Shown: positions 1 to 9,598 of the stretch, in pieces
Layout: every line of letters starts with the position of its first letter
How positions within the stretch are numbered: position 1 is the first letter of the stretch
Assembly: GCA_015039465.1 (NCBI GenBank)
Contig: MU130532.1
Span: 697,017 to 761,016 of the forward strand
DNA from: Phlegmacium glaucopus
Taxonomy: Eukaryota; Basidiomycota; Agaricomycetes; Agaricales; Cortinariaceae
Direction of reading: 5' to 3'
Length of the DNA: 64,000 nt
Notes under the pieces: model-generated
What the model was told of the DNA's origin: nothing
The model's database searches: none
What the model saw: the letters and a program-made list of their open reading frames with translations, nothing else
Program-made: the position numbers and the translations under genes

Positions 1-146
1 AGTCAGACTATAGGGTTATCATCTGAGTCAGACTATAGGGTTATCATCTGAGTCAGACTATAGGGTTATCATCTGAGTCAGACTATAGGGTTATCATCTG
101 AGTCAGACTATAGGGTTATCATCTGGTGTGGACTATAGGGTTCTCA
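1..146. repeat. 25-bp minisatellite, array 1
   Basis: Five perfect head-to-tail copies of a 25-bp unit (core GACTATAGGGTTATCATCTG) fill bases 1-125, followed by a degenerate sixth copy. The array runs off the left edge of the window, so its true length is unknown. The unit resembles that of the second array at 416-749. Confidence 0.97.
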
Positions 147-415
147 GTTACTTAGACTCGTCTTCTCTCATAAATATATAGACGGGTAGGTGGATTGTGA
201 GTCAGTTGTTTAGTGTCGGACTCGTGTTGTGTTTTATCAGGTAAAATAGTGTTTGTGTAAGAGAAAATAAAAGATGAGTGTTTTGAACTCTTCGGTAAAA
301 ATATTTAGGTTGGGATAGATTTATTGAGTTTAGGAAAAGTGAATTAAATGTGAATTTTATGAAAGTAAAAGACTTGAACTTGTGTAGGTCTGGGTAGTAT
401 TAAATATTCTTGAAA
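147..415. other. spacer between the two minisatellites
   Basis: AT-rich sequence between the two arrays. No open frame of useful size, no RNA-gene signature and no recognisable transposon end was seen. Confidence 0.5.
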
Positions 416-749
416 GTCTACTATTGGGATATCAGACTGAGTCTACTATTGGGATATCAGACTGAGTCTACTATTGGGATATCAGACTGAGTCTACCATT
501 GGGATATCAGACTGAGTCTACCATTGGGATTTGAAGCTGGGTCTACCATTAAAATTTGAAACTGAGTCTACCATTAAAATTTGAAACTGAGTCTACCATT
601 AAAATTTGAAACTGAGTCTACCATTAGAATTTGAAACTGGGTCTACCATTGGGATTTGAAGTCTACTATTAGGATTTGAAACTGAATTTACTATTAGGAT
701 TTTCAACTGGGTCTACCATTAGGATTTTTCACTGAGTCCACTGTTGTGA
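416..749. repeat. 25-bp minisatellite, array 2 (degenerating)
   Basis: About 13 tandem units, mostly 25 bp. The first five carry GGGATATCAGACTGAGTCTA; later units drift to an AAAATTTGAAACTGAGTCTA form and then to imperfect, shorter units near 660-749. There is a clear gradient from homogeneous to diverged copies, as expected for an array whose edge has stopped being homogenised. The unit aligns with array 1 after a one-base shift (both contain GAGTC..ACTAT.GGG.TATCA). Confidence 0.95.
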
Positions 750-848
750 TGCAGCCAGGGGTCCAGGGGGCGGAGCCCCCGGCAAGCCCTGAATCCGTGC
801 TGGAGGCCGGCAAAGCGGAGCGGCGCCGTGCCGAAGGCACGGGTTCAT
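750..848. repeat. GC-rich double-hairpin element
   Basis: A short, strikingly GC-rich block between AT-rich minisatellite and pseudogene. It contains a perfect stem GGGGGC (766-771) / GCCCCC (775-780) with a GGA loop, and a second stem CCGTGCC (826-832) / GGCACGG (836-842) with a GAA loop. It replaces the expected 3' end of the adjacent minus-strand gene relic. Its composition is unlike everything around it, so it is probably an inserted element. Its class is not known to me. Confidence 0.6.
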
Positions 849-1460
849 GGCTTGTCTTTCAATAGGGGCAGTGTCAATGATGACGTCGATGGAGTCTGCC
901 AAGGCAGCAGGCTCAACGGCCCCGCTAGCCCTTTTGTAGGTGTAGTAGGAGAGTTGTCTTCCCATAGCGCTGACACCATACAACTTCGGTACTTGGACGA
1001 GGTGGGCAAGTTGCCTGAACCGGTTCCAAACTTGATTTTCGGCATCCTTACGGGCGGCTATGGAAGAAAGGTGTGTAGGAGGCTTGATTTCAATGAAGAA
1101 GACAGGGCTTTCGAGGTTCACGTTCAGGGGCTCAATAACATATGTAATCGCGAAATTGATGGCGCCAATACCGCCCACCTGAGCCTCTGCAGTGGGGTAC
1201 TGCGGAGTGACCGTGAACTGGGTTGAAGGAAAGCATTCGTTGAGAATAGCGTCATAGAGTCCATAAAATTTATTCTCTATCGTCTCTGTGTAATAGACGA
1301 GAGGATTTCGCTAAAATATGTGCAGGCCAGGGCATGGTAGTAAGTAACTTGGCAATGTCTCGGATGCGTCACGGGGAAAATTGGTCGTTGCTTTCTGCCA
1401 AGCTCATCATGATGCTGTCTAGCGCACTCCAACGAGATCACGATGCCTCCATCTCATCTC
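845..1460 (-). pseudogene. relic of a basidiomycete protein with a PD-(D/E)XK-like EIK motif
   Basis: Minus-strand coding remnants read ..FYGLYDAILNECFPS.. (about 1230-1290), then ..VFFIEIKPPTHLSSIAARKDAE.. (about 1070-1110) and ..RFRQLAHLVQVPKLYGVSAMG.. . From memory this is a family common in mushroom genomes whose hallmark is a hydrophobic strand followed by E-x-K, as in PD-(D/E)XK nuclease-like folds. Upstream, ..LDSIMMSLAESNDQFSP and RIRDIAKLLTTMPWPAH lie in different frames, so at least two frameshifts separate the pieces. The 3' end is cut off by the GC-rich element. I read it as a decayed, truncated copy; nuclease activity is neither shown nor expected. Confidence 0.55.
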
Positions 1461-2773
1461 ATCTGACATCGCGGGACCGCTATTTTTGTACAGCCAAAAT
1501 GGGTCATGGAGAAAAGGACCTTTGAAACTAAATCAATGATTTGGCCGCTGGAACAAGATCCTGATAGCATCTGTCCTGAAACTTCTGAAACGACCATCAG
1601 TGTGCATCAAAAAAGCGCGCTAACGGTTCAGGGCAGTTCAGGGCGTCACTGACGTCAACGATATCGACCTTAAATAATAAATTGAGCTGCTTTTGGAAAC
1701 TGTGCCTGCATCCACCGAATGATTCGGTATTCCACTTCCGGATTATGGATGTCTCCTGATATATATTTTTGAAGGATCGGCAAAGCCTGTGTCAGTTGTA
1801 CCTCTTGACTGCACCCCAAGAGAATTCAATCAAATTAATTTCGCAGTGGACCTTGGATTAGAAGATACAGAGGTGCCCAACTACTGCGATCACCTCTTGG
1901 ACAGCAGAGTCCAGGGTAAGAGTATTTATTTAAATTGGCAGATAGCGATCTTTGCGGACTTGGACCACCGCTGGGCGTGTGCTTGGCGAGCTGCTTCTTT
2001 TGCATGGTTGGTCTTTCAAGGCACGAGAACGTGTGAATCTGGACACTAATATATGTAGGTAATAGGTACCCCAAAGTTGCGGTCAGGTCAGAAAGCGCTC
2101 GGTCGGGCTTTTCATGATGTTCGTGCTCCAGTGACTTTATCGAACGTGCTAATCACCTCGTAACCACTCATTTTATTTTATTTTTTGTATCGAGAATTAT
2201 AGGGCTCTAATCTCCTGCACACACCACTGCCTTCTTTGCGGGTAGTAGTTTCCGAAAACAGTGTTTGTTGGTTTACCTTGCCAATGTTGCCGAAAGTGGG
2301 AGAGTACGACTACGATATCGAGGGCGTAGCCTATCCCCTTACCAGTTACGTGTATATACTGCAGCCGAAGATAATAATCCGATCGCAATTTCTTGCTCTA
2401 ATTAAAAGAAAAACAGCTACACACAGGCGCCTCATTTATAGTCTTTGCAAACACTGTTTTTGTGTCTGGTTCTGTTCGCTCAATTGCCAGTCATTTGATG
2501 ATATTGACGAGGTTTCTACAATTAAATAATCTGTAGTAGGAACAGAGGGCAGTAAGAAAAGGGGGATATACCTTTCGACGTGACACCAACGACATGACAA
2601 GGACAAAAAAGGTAATCAAATAAAGAAGATGAGTCCGGCAGTATAAATGAGTATGCCAGTCAAAACGACTCCAAAAATCGTAAAAAGAAAGTGTAAAAAT
2701 GCCAAGTACAAATGAGGGATATGATGTCAGAAAGGATGTACGTTAAAGGTACTGTTATCGTTGCGGTCTGTTG
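1461..2773. other. intergenic, no supported gene
   Basis: Contains only short unrelated open frames (for example 1789-2049 and 2236-2529, plus strand) without homology I recognise, codon bias or convincing splice structure. No RNA gene or transposon end was seen. Confidence 0.4.
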
Positions 2774-4195
2774 TCAGGCTTGAGAGGGAAGATCAAAGCC
2801 TGAACGGTGGTGCACGAAATATGCGCCTTGTGTACTTGAACGATGGTGGCTCATCAGACTCTGGCTTGCTCTCGCCCTCGGTCCTGCAGGTCGCACAAGA
2901 GGCGAACGGACTGCTGAAAGAGGTCGTGACTCAGATAGCTGTGACGTGAGTTCTGGCGACATAAAGGTACCTGTTAAATTTGAAGATGGAGGCGCAGTCG
3001 AGGATCGTAGAGGAGAGGAAGCCAAGCGCGAGACGACAGGGACGGGACTATGTACCTGTACTTGTAGAGATGGCATGGATCTTGCATTTGGGTCCGGTGG
3101 AATGGATGGCAGACGAGATCTCCTTGTCGTACCGTTTAAATCACTGTCGGACACACCCTGCACAGGAGTGCCGGTGTGTGGTTGGGAGCGCGAATTTGAG
3201 CTTGAACGGGAACTGGGGTTGGAGTTGGATCTTGAACCAGCGGGAGATGATGTGCGTGTATATGGTGGAGGGGAGGCGGAAAGAACCCTAGTTGGGTTCG
3301 ATGGTACCGGGGGTTGACTTGGAGTAGGTGCAGGGGATTGAGAACGTGGAAGGCTCAAAGGCAGACACGTGGGTGGCTCCAACCCTGGAGGTGGGACAGA
3401 TGAAACACGTTTCTCGGGTGGCCGCGAGAAAGTGTCCTTGGAAGGTATAGGGCTCACCAGTGATGATGATCGAATGGTACGCCTTGGTGTTGGAGCTTTC
3501 AAAGCGGGAATTTTTGACTTGACCGGCTTCCGACGCTGGATCATGGAGCGACTGTTTAGGGGAGAGTCTGTGAAGATGCCATACCATTCCAGAAAACTCA
3601 TGGTTGTTGAGGCGGAGTATATAGCAACGGGGGAAGGGCCGTCCTCAGTGGAGCTAGCAACCGTAGAAGCCGAATGGATCTGCACAGGGGTATAAACGCT
3701 GCTGGAGGAAGAAGCGGATGGGGGAGAGATGGCGGAAGACAATGGATGGACTTGGTAGGAAATACCGCCAGAGTCCAGAATTTTGGACAGTTGTGCTTGG
3801 ATATCTTGAGGTTCGATGAAGGAAGTTATCGATATGGGTCGGATATTAGTTCTACCAATGCCCTTCAATCCTGTGCCAAACTCCCCTCCGGCGGGTGGTG
3901 TCATAAGACCTGGCTTTCTCTTGCCGTATGCAACTGGATCGACGAAGGCGCCGTAGACGTCAGCACTATTTGCCCTGAACTTTTCGATTTCGTCAACGAG
4001 CCATGCCAAAGGATCATGTGGAGAATCCTTTGGAACATCTGTATCGTCGTTCTCCTCCCATGAATCAGGATCATTGAAGATCCTCTCTGCAATTGCACTT
4101 CCCGGGATTCCGCCAACAGAGGTAAGGGGAGTTGGGGACATTAAGGGGGAATCCAGGACATCGAGGTCGGGGTAGTTGAACTTTGCTCTCACCAT
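2774..4195 (-). CDS. Ser/Pro-rich, largely disordered hypothetical protein
   Basis: Single uninterrupted frame of 473 codons, unusual here because most neighbours are intron-rich. The first 150 residues look partly ordered (MVRAKFNYPDLDVLDSPLMS.., an acidic DDTDVPKDSPHDPLAWLVDEIEKF helix-like stretch and a short IRPISITSFIEPQDIQAQLSKIL segment). The remainder is Ser/Pro/Arg-rich low complexity with runs such as SSRSSSNSRS and many S-P/T-P sites, fitting a phosphoregulated scaffold. No signal peptide, membrane segment or enzyme motif is visible. The ATG at 4193-4195 is the first in frame. I do not recognise the family. Length and composition support a real gene over chance. Confidence 0.75.
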   Translation of the reverse strand: MVRAKFNYPDLDVLDSPLMSPTPLTSVGGIPGSAIAERIFNDPDSWEENDDTDVPKDSPHDPLAWLVDEIEKFRANSADVYGAFVDPVAYGKRKPGLMTPPAGGEFGTGLKGIGRTNIRPISITSFIEPQDIQAQLSKILDSGGISYQVHPLSSAISPPSASSSSSVYTPVQIHSASTVASSTEDGPSPVAIYSASTTMSFLEWYGIFTDSPLNSRSMIQRRKPVKSKIPALKAPTPRRTIRSSSLVSPIPSKDTFSRPPEKRVSSVPPPGLEPPTCLPLSLPRSQSPAPTPSQPPVPSNPTRVLSASPPPYTRTSSPAGSRSNSNPSSRSSSNSRSQPHTGTPVQGVSDSDLNGTTRRSRLPSIPPDPNARSMPSLQVQVHSPVPVVSRLASSPLRSSTAPPSSNLTGTFMSPELTSQLSESRPLSAVRSPLVRPAGPRARASQSLMSHHRSSTQGAYFVHHRSGFDLPSQA

Positions 4196-4965
4196 GGTAG
4201 TAGAATGTGATTACGATTGGAGGTATGAAGAGAGTGTTAACAGTACCAGACTGTTGAAGTTGGAAAGCCGAAGAGCGTCAAGTCTGCAGCCAGCAAAGGA
4301 AGGATGGTATACGGAGCAAAGGATTACAAATACTCTACTGACTTTATAACTACAAACTATAAATAACACGGGTATCCATGGAGCATCGCCACAACATCCT
4401 TCAGCTCCTCCTCACTCTACGGCTTTGTAAGGGCGTGAAATGTACAGCATTACGTTTACCCCGACAACGCGAGATGGTGAGGAATCAGGATGAACGCACA
4501 TAGGACATGGACCAAGTCAGAACACAAAACCCCCCGTTTGTCAATCTGGACGTTGATTGATGGCAACACCCACTCTGATCATGAAACATTGAACCCTCCT
4601 GGTTTCATCAAAGCAATGAGTAAACTTTTTGTGACAGTGGGTATTCTGGATTAAAAAATGTGTGAACAATGCAGGGAACTTGCGATGGTACAAACTTTGG
4701 TTTTTTGTTCCTTCTCTCAAAGTTTTACACTGTCCTGTGTGGTGTCAACAACCACTTTTGGTAGTGGCCGTCATCACGGTGACGTAAATCTCTCTTTGCC
4801 CCACGTTTCTCTTCAACGTTTTAACGAAGTGTTGAAATCAAAATAGCAAGCGACGCATGCTTGCTGGGCTCGATGAGTAGATACCTACTCGCATAGCCTC
4901 CCGAAATTCCCAAAACAACCACTATACATAATGATTACTCCACCTCCGCCTTGCCGAGGATATAC
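4196..4965. other. intergenic upstream of the disordered-protein gene
   Basis: Should hold the promoter and 5' leader of the minus-strand gene ending at 4195. No other coding or repeat signal was recognised. Confidence 0.4.
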
Positions 4966-5333
4966 GTAGTCCGACACACTCCCCAAATGGGAAGTTATGA
5001 GATCCGACACACCGTGCTTCGGCTGCCTCACGGCGGCCGGAGTTCTAACCACCTAACCTGCCCAAGACCGCGCTACCGCGCGAAAAGGATAGATACCTGC
5101 CCCCTAATACCGTTAACCTGAACAGAAGCCACTAACACAAACCACTAACGTGAACCCCTAACACTAACCAGGACCTAACCAATTACTAGCCCAACCCAAA
5201 GCACCTAACCAGCAGACTCGCCAGAGTGTCAAAAACAAGTCGATGGCGAGCTACGGCATCCAATTTGATGGGAGATCAGCAACACACATCACTTTGTGAT
5301 GGTGTGTTCAGTGTCGATGCTCGTATACACTGC
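4966..5333. repeat. dispersed/duplicated repeat, copy 1
   Basis: About 370 bp that recurs at 5584-5941. Shared blocks include GTGCTTCGGCTGCCTCACGG, CCACCTAACCTGCCCAAGAC and AACAAGTCGATGGCGAGCTA. The centre (about 5110-5215) is a run of diverged CTAACC/CCTAAC motifs that resembles degenerate interstitial telomere sequence. No open frame is conserved between copies. Confidence 0.85.
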
Positions 5334-5583
5334 GCCTTGCCCGCCCGCCTTTAGGTCATCAGTTGTGGAGCAGGAAAACCCAAATCGGCTGTTGACACCA
5401 ACCAAACACAGCGTACAAACAAGACCGTTAGCTGTAAAGTGCGTTAAAAAAAAATAGAAGTGGGCAAGCTGCATTTATAGGTTTGTAACCACATTTTTGG
5501 AGCACAGTACATACGAGCACTGATGGTGAAATAGTATACAGGCAACTTCTGATTTGAAAAAAATACATAGCGAGATTCGTATG
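5334..5583. other. spacer between the two repeat copies
   Basis: About 250 bp separating the two direct copies. No gene or transposon end was recognised. Confidence 0.4.
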
Positions 5584-5941
5584 GTAGTCTGACACACTCC
5601 CGTTATGAGATGCGACGCACCATGCTTCGGCTGCCTCACGGCAGCCGGAGTTCTAACCACCTAACCTGCCCAAGACCGCGCGAAAAGGACATATACCTGC
5701 CCCCCTAACTCTACCACTAACCTGAACAAAAACCACTAACACAAACCACTAACACAAACCCCTAACGCTAACCAGGACCTAACCAATTACTAGCCCAACC
5801 CAAACCCCATCGGCACCTAACCGGCAGACTCGCCGGAGTGTCAAAAACAAGTCGATGGCGAGCTACGGCATCCAATTTGATGGGAGATCAGCAACACATG
5901 TCACTCTGTGACGGTGTCAGTGTTGATATTCGTATACACTG
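5584..5941. repeat. dispersed/duplicated repeat, copy 2
   Basis: Second direct copy of the repeat at 4966-5333, with small indels and scattered substitutions (for example it lacks the CTACCGCG block after AAGACCGCG). Both copies lie in the same orientation, so the pair could be two solo terminal repeats or a segmental duplication. TG..CA termini and flanking duplications were not found. Confidence 0.85.
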
Positions 5942-5952
5942 GATTCATACGA

Positions 5953-6110
5953 TACGCGTGACAAACCTTATTATTAAAAATCTCTGATTGGCTGCCCCAC
6001 CGGTCTGGCCGGAATGCCGTGCTGCTTTTAATTTCTTTAAGGAAATACGTGTGACAAAACGGTTATTATTAAAAATCTCTGATCGGCTCCAGCAGACCGG
6101 AAGGCCGACC
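5953..6110. repeat. short tandem duplication of about 90 bp
   Basis: The block GTGACAAA(C/A)..TTATTATTAAAAATCTCTGAT..GGC..CCGG occurs at about 5958-6018 and again at about 6049-6108 in the same orientation. Copies differ by substitutions and small indels. Non-coding as far as I can see. Confidence 0.75.
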
Positions 6111-7400
6111 ACTAAGGGTGCAAAGTCACCAGTCACGCCTGTGATATGTTGCTTGACTACGCTTGGTTGCTATCTGTTCCATGTCTAACAACATCATTCA
6201 CTTGTCCAGTCAACTCTAGCGCTGCGGGACACGTGAATCCCAATAACGCACATTTGTGGATTTCCCTGGTTGATTGTGTTCATGATACTGTTTTCCTCTT
6301 CATCCCCTGATGTTTTCATCTCGTTTTCATATTCACCATGGGAGGGTGTATTTTATCGTCGCTCACCAGACTAACCTTCGTCCAATTGGAGACGTCAGAT
6401 TTGACAGAATCCCTGCAAAAATATGCAGACATGTATCCCACTCATTTCAGCATGCCATCAGATGCCACCTCTGGTCATACCCCTGAATTGATGCGGATCC
6501 CTTAATGTGTTGATGATGAGAAATTATATCGGTCCATCGTAATTTGATCCTTTCCGCTGCCTGCACAATGCACTCACCCGTAACTATCGCACAATGCTTG
6601 GCATTTTCTTAAAATTTCTAGCAAGCAATAGTATGCGTGAGCATGTTTCTTACTTCAAACTTAAAGTGGCAAAACTTCTCGTTCCTGTCCTAGCCCCTAT
6701 CCCTCAGCAGGCTGAAGCAGCCGAAGCCTGTGGCCAGACCGCAACTGGTAGCGCTGTCCCCGGGCTAATTATAATATAAGGACGAAACAACCATCGGAAG
6801 ACCGATTGCCTCCGTTGCAAGAGAATCTTCAATTTGCGAGACTTTGTCGCAGTGGTTGTTATCAATTCTCGACTCGCAATGTTGTTCCAGCAATTCAGAA
6901 CCGTCCTTCTTGTCTGCAGTAGAGTTTGTTTGTTCACATTAAATCAGCATGCCATCTTCGCCACGCAGCAGAATCAATGTCGGCTTCCGAGCTGTTCGGC
7001 CAGAGCATGTTGCCGCATGCGTCAACTAGTTATGCAAATCCTTATAGGTTGGCAGCAGGTTGCTTATAACCGAGGGCGTCTCATCCGCTGGGAACAGAGT
7101 TCGCAGAACCTTGGCAGAACCCTGAACGTAGACTCTACATTACGGACAACACAACCTTATTGTCATACTCAATTGACAATAGCTATATATTTTTGCTGAA
7201 TCCTGATGTACATAGCTACATAAACATGAATCTTCTTGCTTTGCGCCATGACTGCCCCGCTATCCTAGAGTCTCTCACTCTTGAGCACTACTAAGATGAC
7301 TGCTGTGTGGCCTTGTTTGGATCATCAGACTCCAACAGTGAGACCTAAGTACTTGCCACATATTCCCTCAACCCAGCCTTCATGAACTCAGCCTCCCAGA
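6111..7400. other. intergenic upstream of the F-box pair
   Basis: No supported gene. The open frames at 6594-6779 and 6834-7199 have no recognisable product. The last few hundred bases should contain the promoter of the first F-box gene. Confidence 0.4.
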
Positions 7401-9408
7401 ATGACCCAGTCGACGATGTTGCTTTCTCTAGCACCAGAATTAATTCAAGCAATTAGCCATGAAGTGGGTGTCCGATATTCTTCAAATTTCATCATGGACA
7501 TCACAACTCGGATGAGTCGGATCCCGATGTGGCGATGTTTCTTTCGCCTTTTTTTTAAAGATTGAATGACAGAACCAACTAAATTCGCGATCAATATAAT
7601 AACTTTGTAGTTGAAGTCGATCGAAGACGTCAAATCATTCCGTCTCACATGCAAACAAACGGGTGAGGCGCTCGCTACAGAAGTACTGCGCCACATCACT
7701 GTGAATATTAATGAGGAGACTTATGAGGGGGAATTGCGTAAACTTCAATATTTGGCGTCGGCCGCAGAAGGATCTTCATCATGTCTAATGATAATTCGGG
7801 GAATTAGGCAGGTTGATATCGAATCGCTTTCACCTGCTATAAACCCTAAGCTACCGAGGGAATTTTGTGAGATTGAATATGTGCCATCGGAGACGGAAGG
7901 ATTCACTCTAGCGATGCAGAAATTTTGGCGGGCTGATATGAAATCAGTTGTAGCTGCAGAGACGTTGGAATACTATGAGGAGGAATTGAAGAAATGTTTG
8001 CATAATGCTCTTTCGTCACTGACAACTGTAAGGGCTGTCAGGTGCGTCTTTTACGACATGCACTGTTTGGTTCATGATGCATAATCATCGACAGATGGGT
8101 ACCCGCTGAGAAAGACAGCGAATGGGCTCAAACTACTGTCCTGGATGCCTTAAAAACATTCACCAATCTCCAAAGTCTGACCATCCAATTGGAAAGTTGC
8201 CGAATCGAAATACCATTCCATTTGTTCACTGCATTGCGACATATATCCGTGCACTGCGTCAGTGAAGAGGTTCCTGAGCTAGTTCACCATGGGAAGACAT
8301 TCAAGAATCTCGTCAAGATGATCTCACAATCTCCTCTGCTGGAATCTATTGATTTTACGAATTGCCAGCCTGATGGCTATACATGGAGAAATACCACGAT
8401 GAGAAGTCTACATCACCTTTTCGAATCTTTTCCTGAGGATGAGAGTGTACCCCCTCTACGGTTGAAGCATCTTTCGGTGACGACTTGCCTCGTTCGCCTT
8501 GATGACAAGACTGTAATGCGTCACCTCAGACATCTCACTTCGTTGTGTCTTGAAAAGGTGCTGCAACAGTTCCCTGAACCGGAAAGGCGGAGCCCTTGGG
8601 GATCAAGTGATGAACAGATTTGGGGGACGATATGTAACGCCGGCCTGAGACTTGAAGAAATAACACTGTCTCTGATTACACCGGCCTTTCTAGAATATAT
8701 TGGCTCTTACTCGGGGTTGAAGAAGTTGATTATTGGTGCGGCGACATGTGAAGGCGTGGTGTCTACTAACAGCGCAGCCACGATGTTCTACGAGGCGCTG
8801 GAGAAGCATGCGAGCTCGATTGAGGAGCTGGATGTTAATGCATATGAACAAAGTTTATGGTGCTTTGGGCATCATAATAAAGCTCTGTTTTCGACTTTTC
8901 AAAATCTGAAGACGCTTAATGTGAAGCTTCGCTCGAACGATTTTGTTCGGAGTTCAGAGTTGGGGCAGCCTTCTGGCAGACAGGATATTATTGTGAGTTT
9001 CTCTAAGCCTTTCAAGACTTTTGTCCACTAGACTGATAGCATGTAATCGCTCTATAGAAAGTCCTGATTGATACCGCAGTGATAGGCATGCCACAACTCC
9101 AGGCCCTAACTGTGTGCATCTCAGATTACGATTTCCATCGTCCTAGCACCTACGGAAGGGACCCACACCATCGTTATTTGCGCTACAATCCAAAGATTGT
9201 CTCTCGGGTCCTCAAATACAAGGCGCCTTTGGGTTGCAAACGACTTCCGATATTTACTCTTAACTCTCCGACCTCCGCAGCAAAACCTGAGAGAGTTTTT
9301 GTCGGTCAGTCACCGGATTCGCTGAAGAAGGGCGAAGAATTGCAGTATAATGATATTTCACCACCTGAACATCCCGATAATATGGATACAGAATCGGACG
9401 ATGAATAG
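7401..9408 (+). CDS. F-box/LRR-like protein, tandem copy A
   Basis: Predicted as join(7401..7463, 7611..8041, 8095..8992, 9058..9408), 580 residues; all three introns (147, 53 and 65 nt) keep frame with GT..AG borders. The N terminus MTQSTMLLSLAPELIQAISH joined to LKSIEDVKSFRLTCKQTG fits an F-box (LxPELIxxI .. Dhyd..hydRLxCK), the segment that binds Skp1 in SCF ubiquitin ligases. The rest is Leu-rich (LKHLSV, LRHLTSLCL, LKTLNVKL) as in irregular LRR substrate-binding arms, ending in an acidic tail. A paralogue follows at 9599. The 5' intron lies inside the F-box, a feature shared by both copies. Substrate unknown. Confidence 0.8.
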
Positions 9409-9598
9409 TAGGTGCCAAAAGATGTGATATTGGTATGGGAGTACTTTGTATAATAGTGTATTTGTAGTGAGGGAACTGTATCTGTACGTACACTTAAAGG
9501 TTCTTCACGTGGTGCCTCCAACGCTAGGCATTTGTCACCATCTATCCTTGACCCGACTTTCATGAACACAACCTCCAAGGACGACCCAATCGACAATA

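Noticed and set aside
828..1226. A 132-codon plus-strand frame
   Set aside because: It is the antisense shadow of the minus-strand relic carrying the EIK motif.
2236..2529. A 97-codon plus-strand frame
   Set aside because: No motif, no splice context and no homology recognised. Length is within chance for this composition.
4966..5941. Interpretation of the paired repeats as LTRs of a retrotransposon
   Set aside because: The interior is only about 250 bp with no primer-binding site, TG..CA ends or target duplication that I could find.
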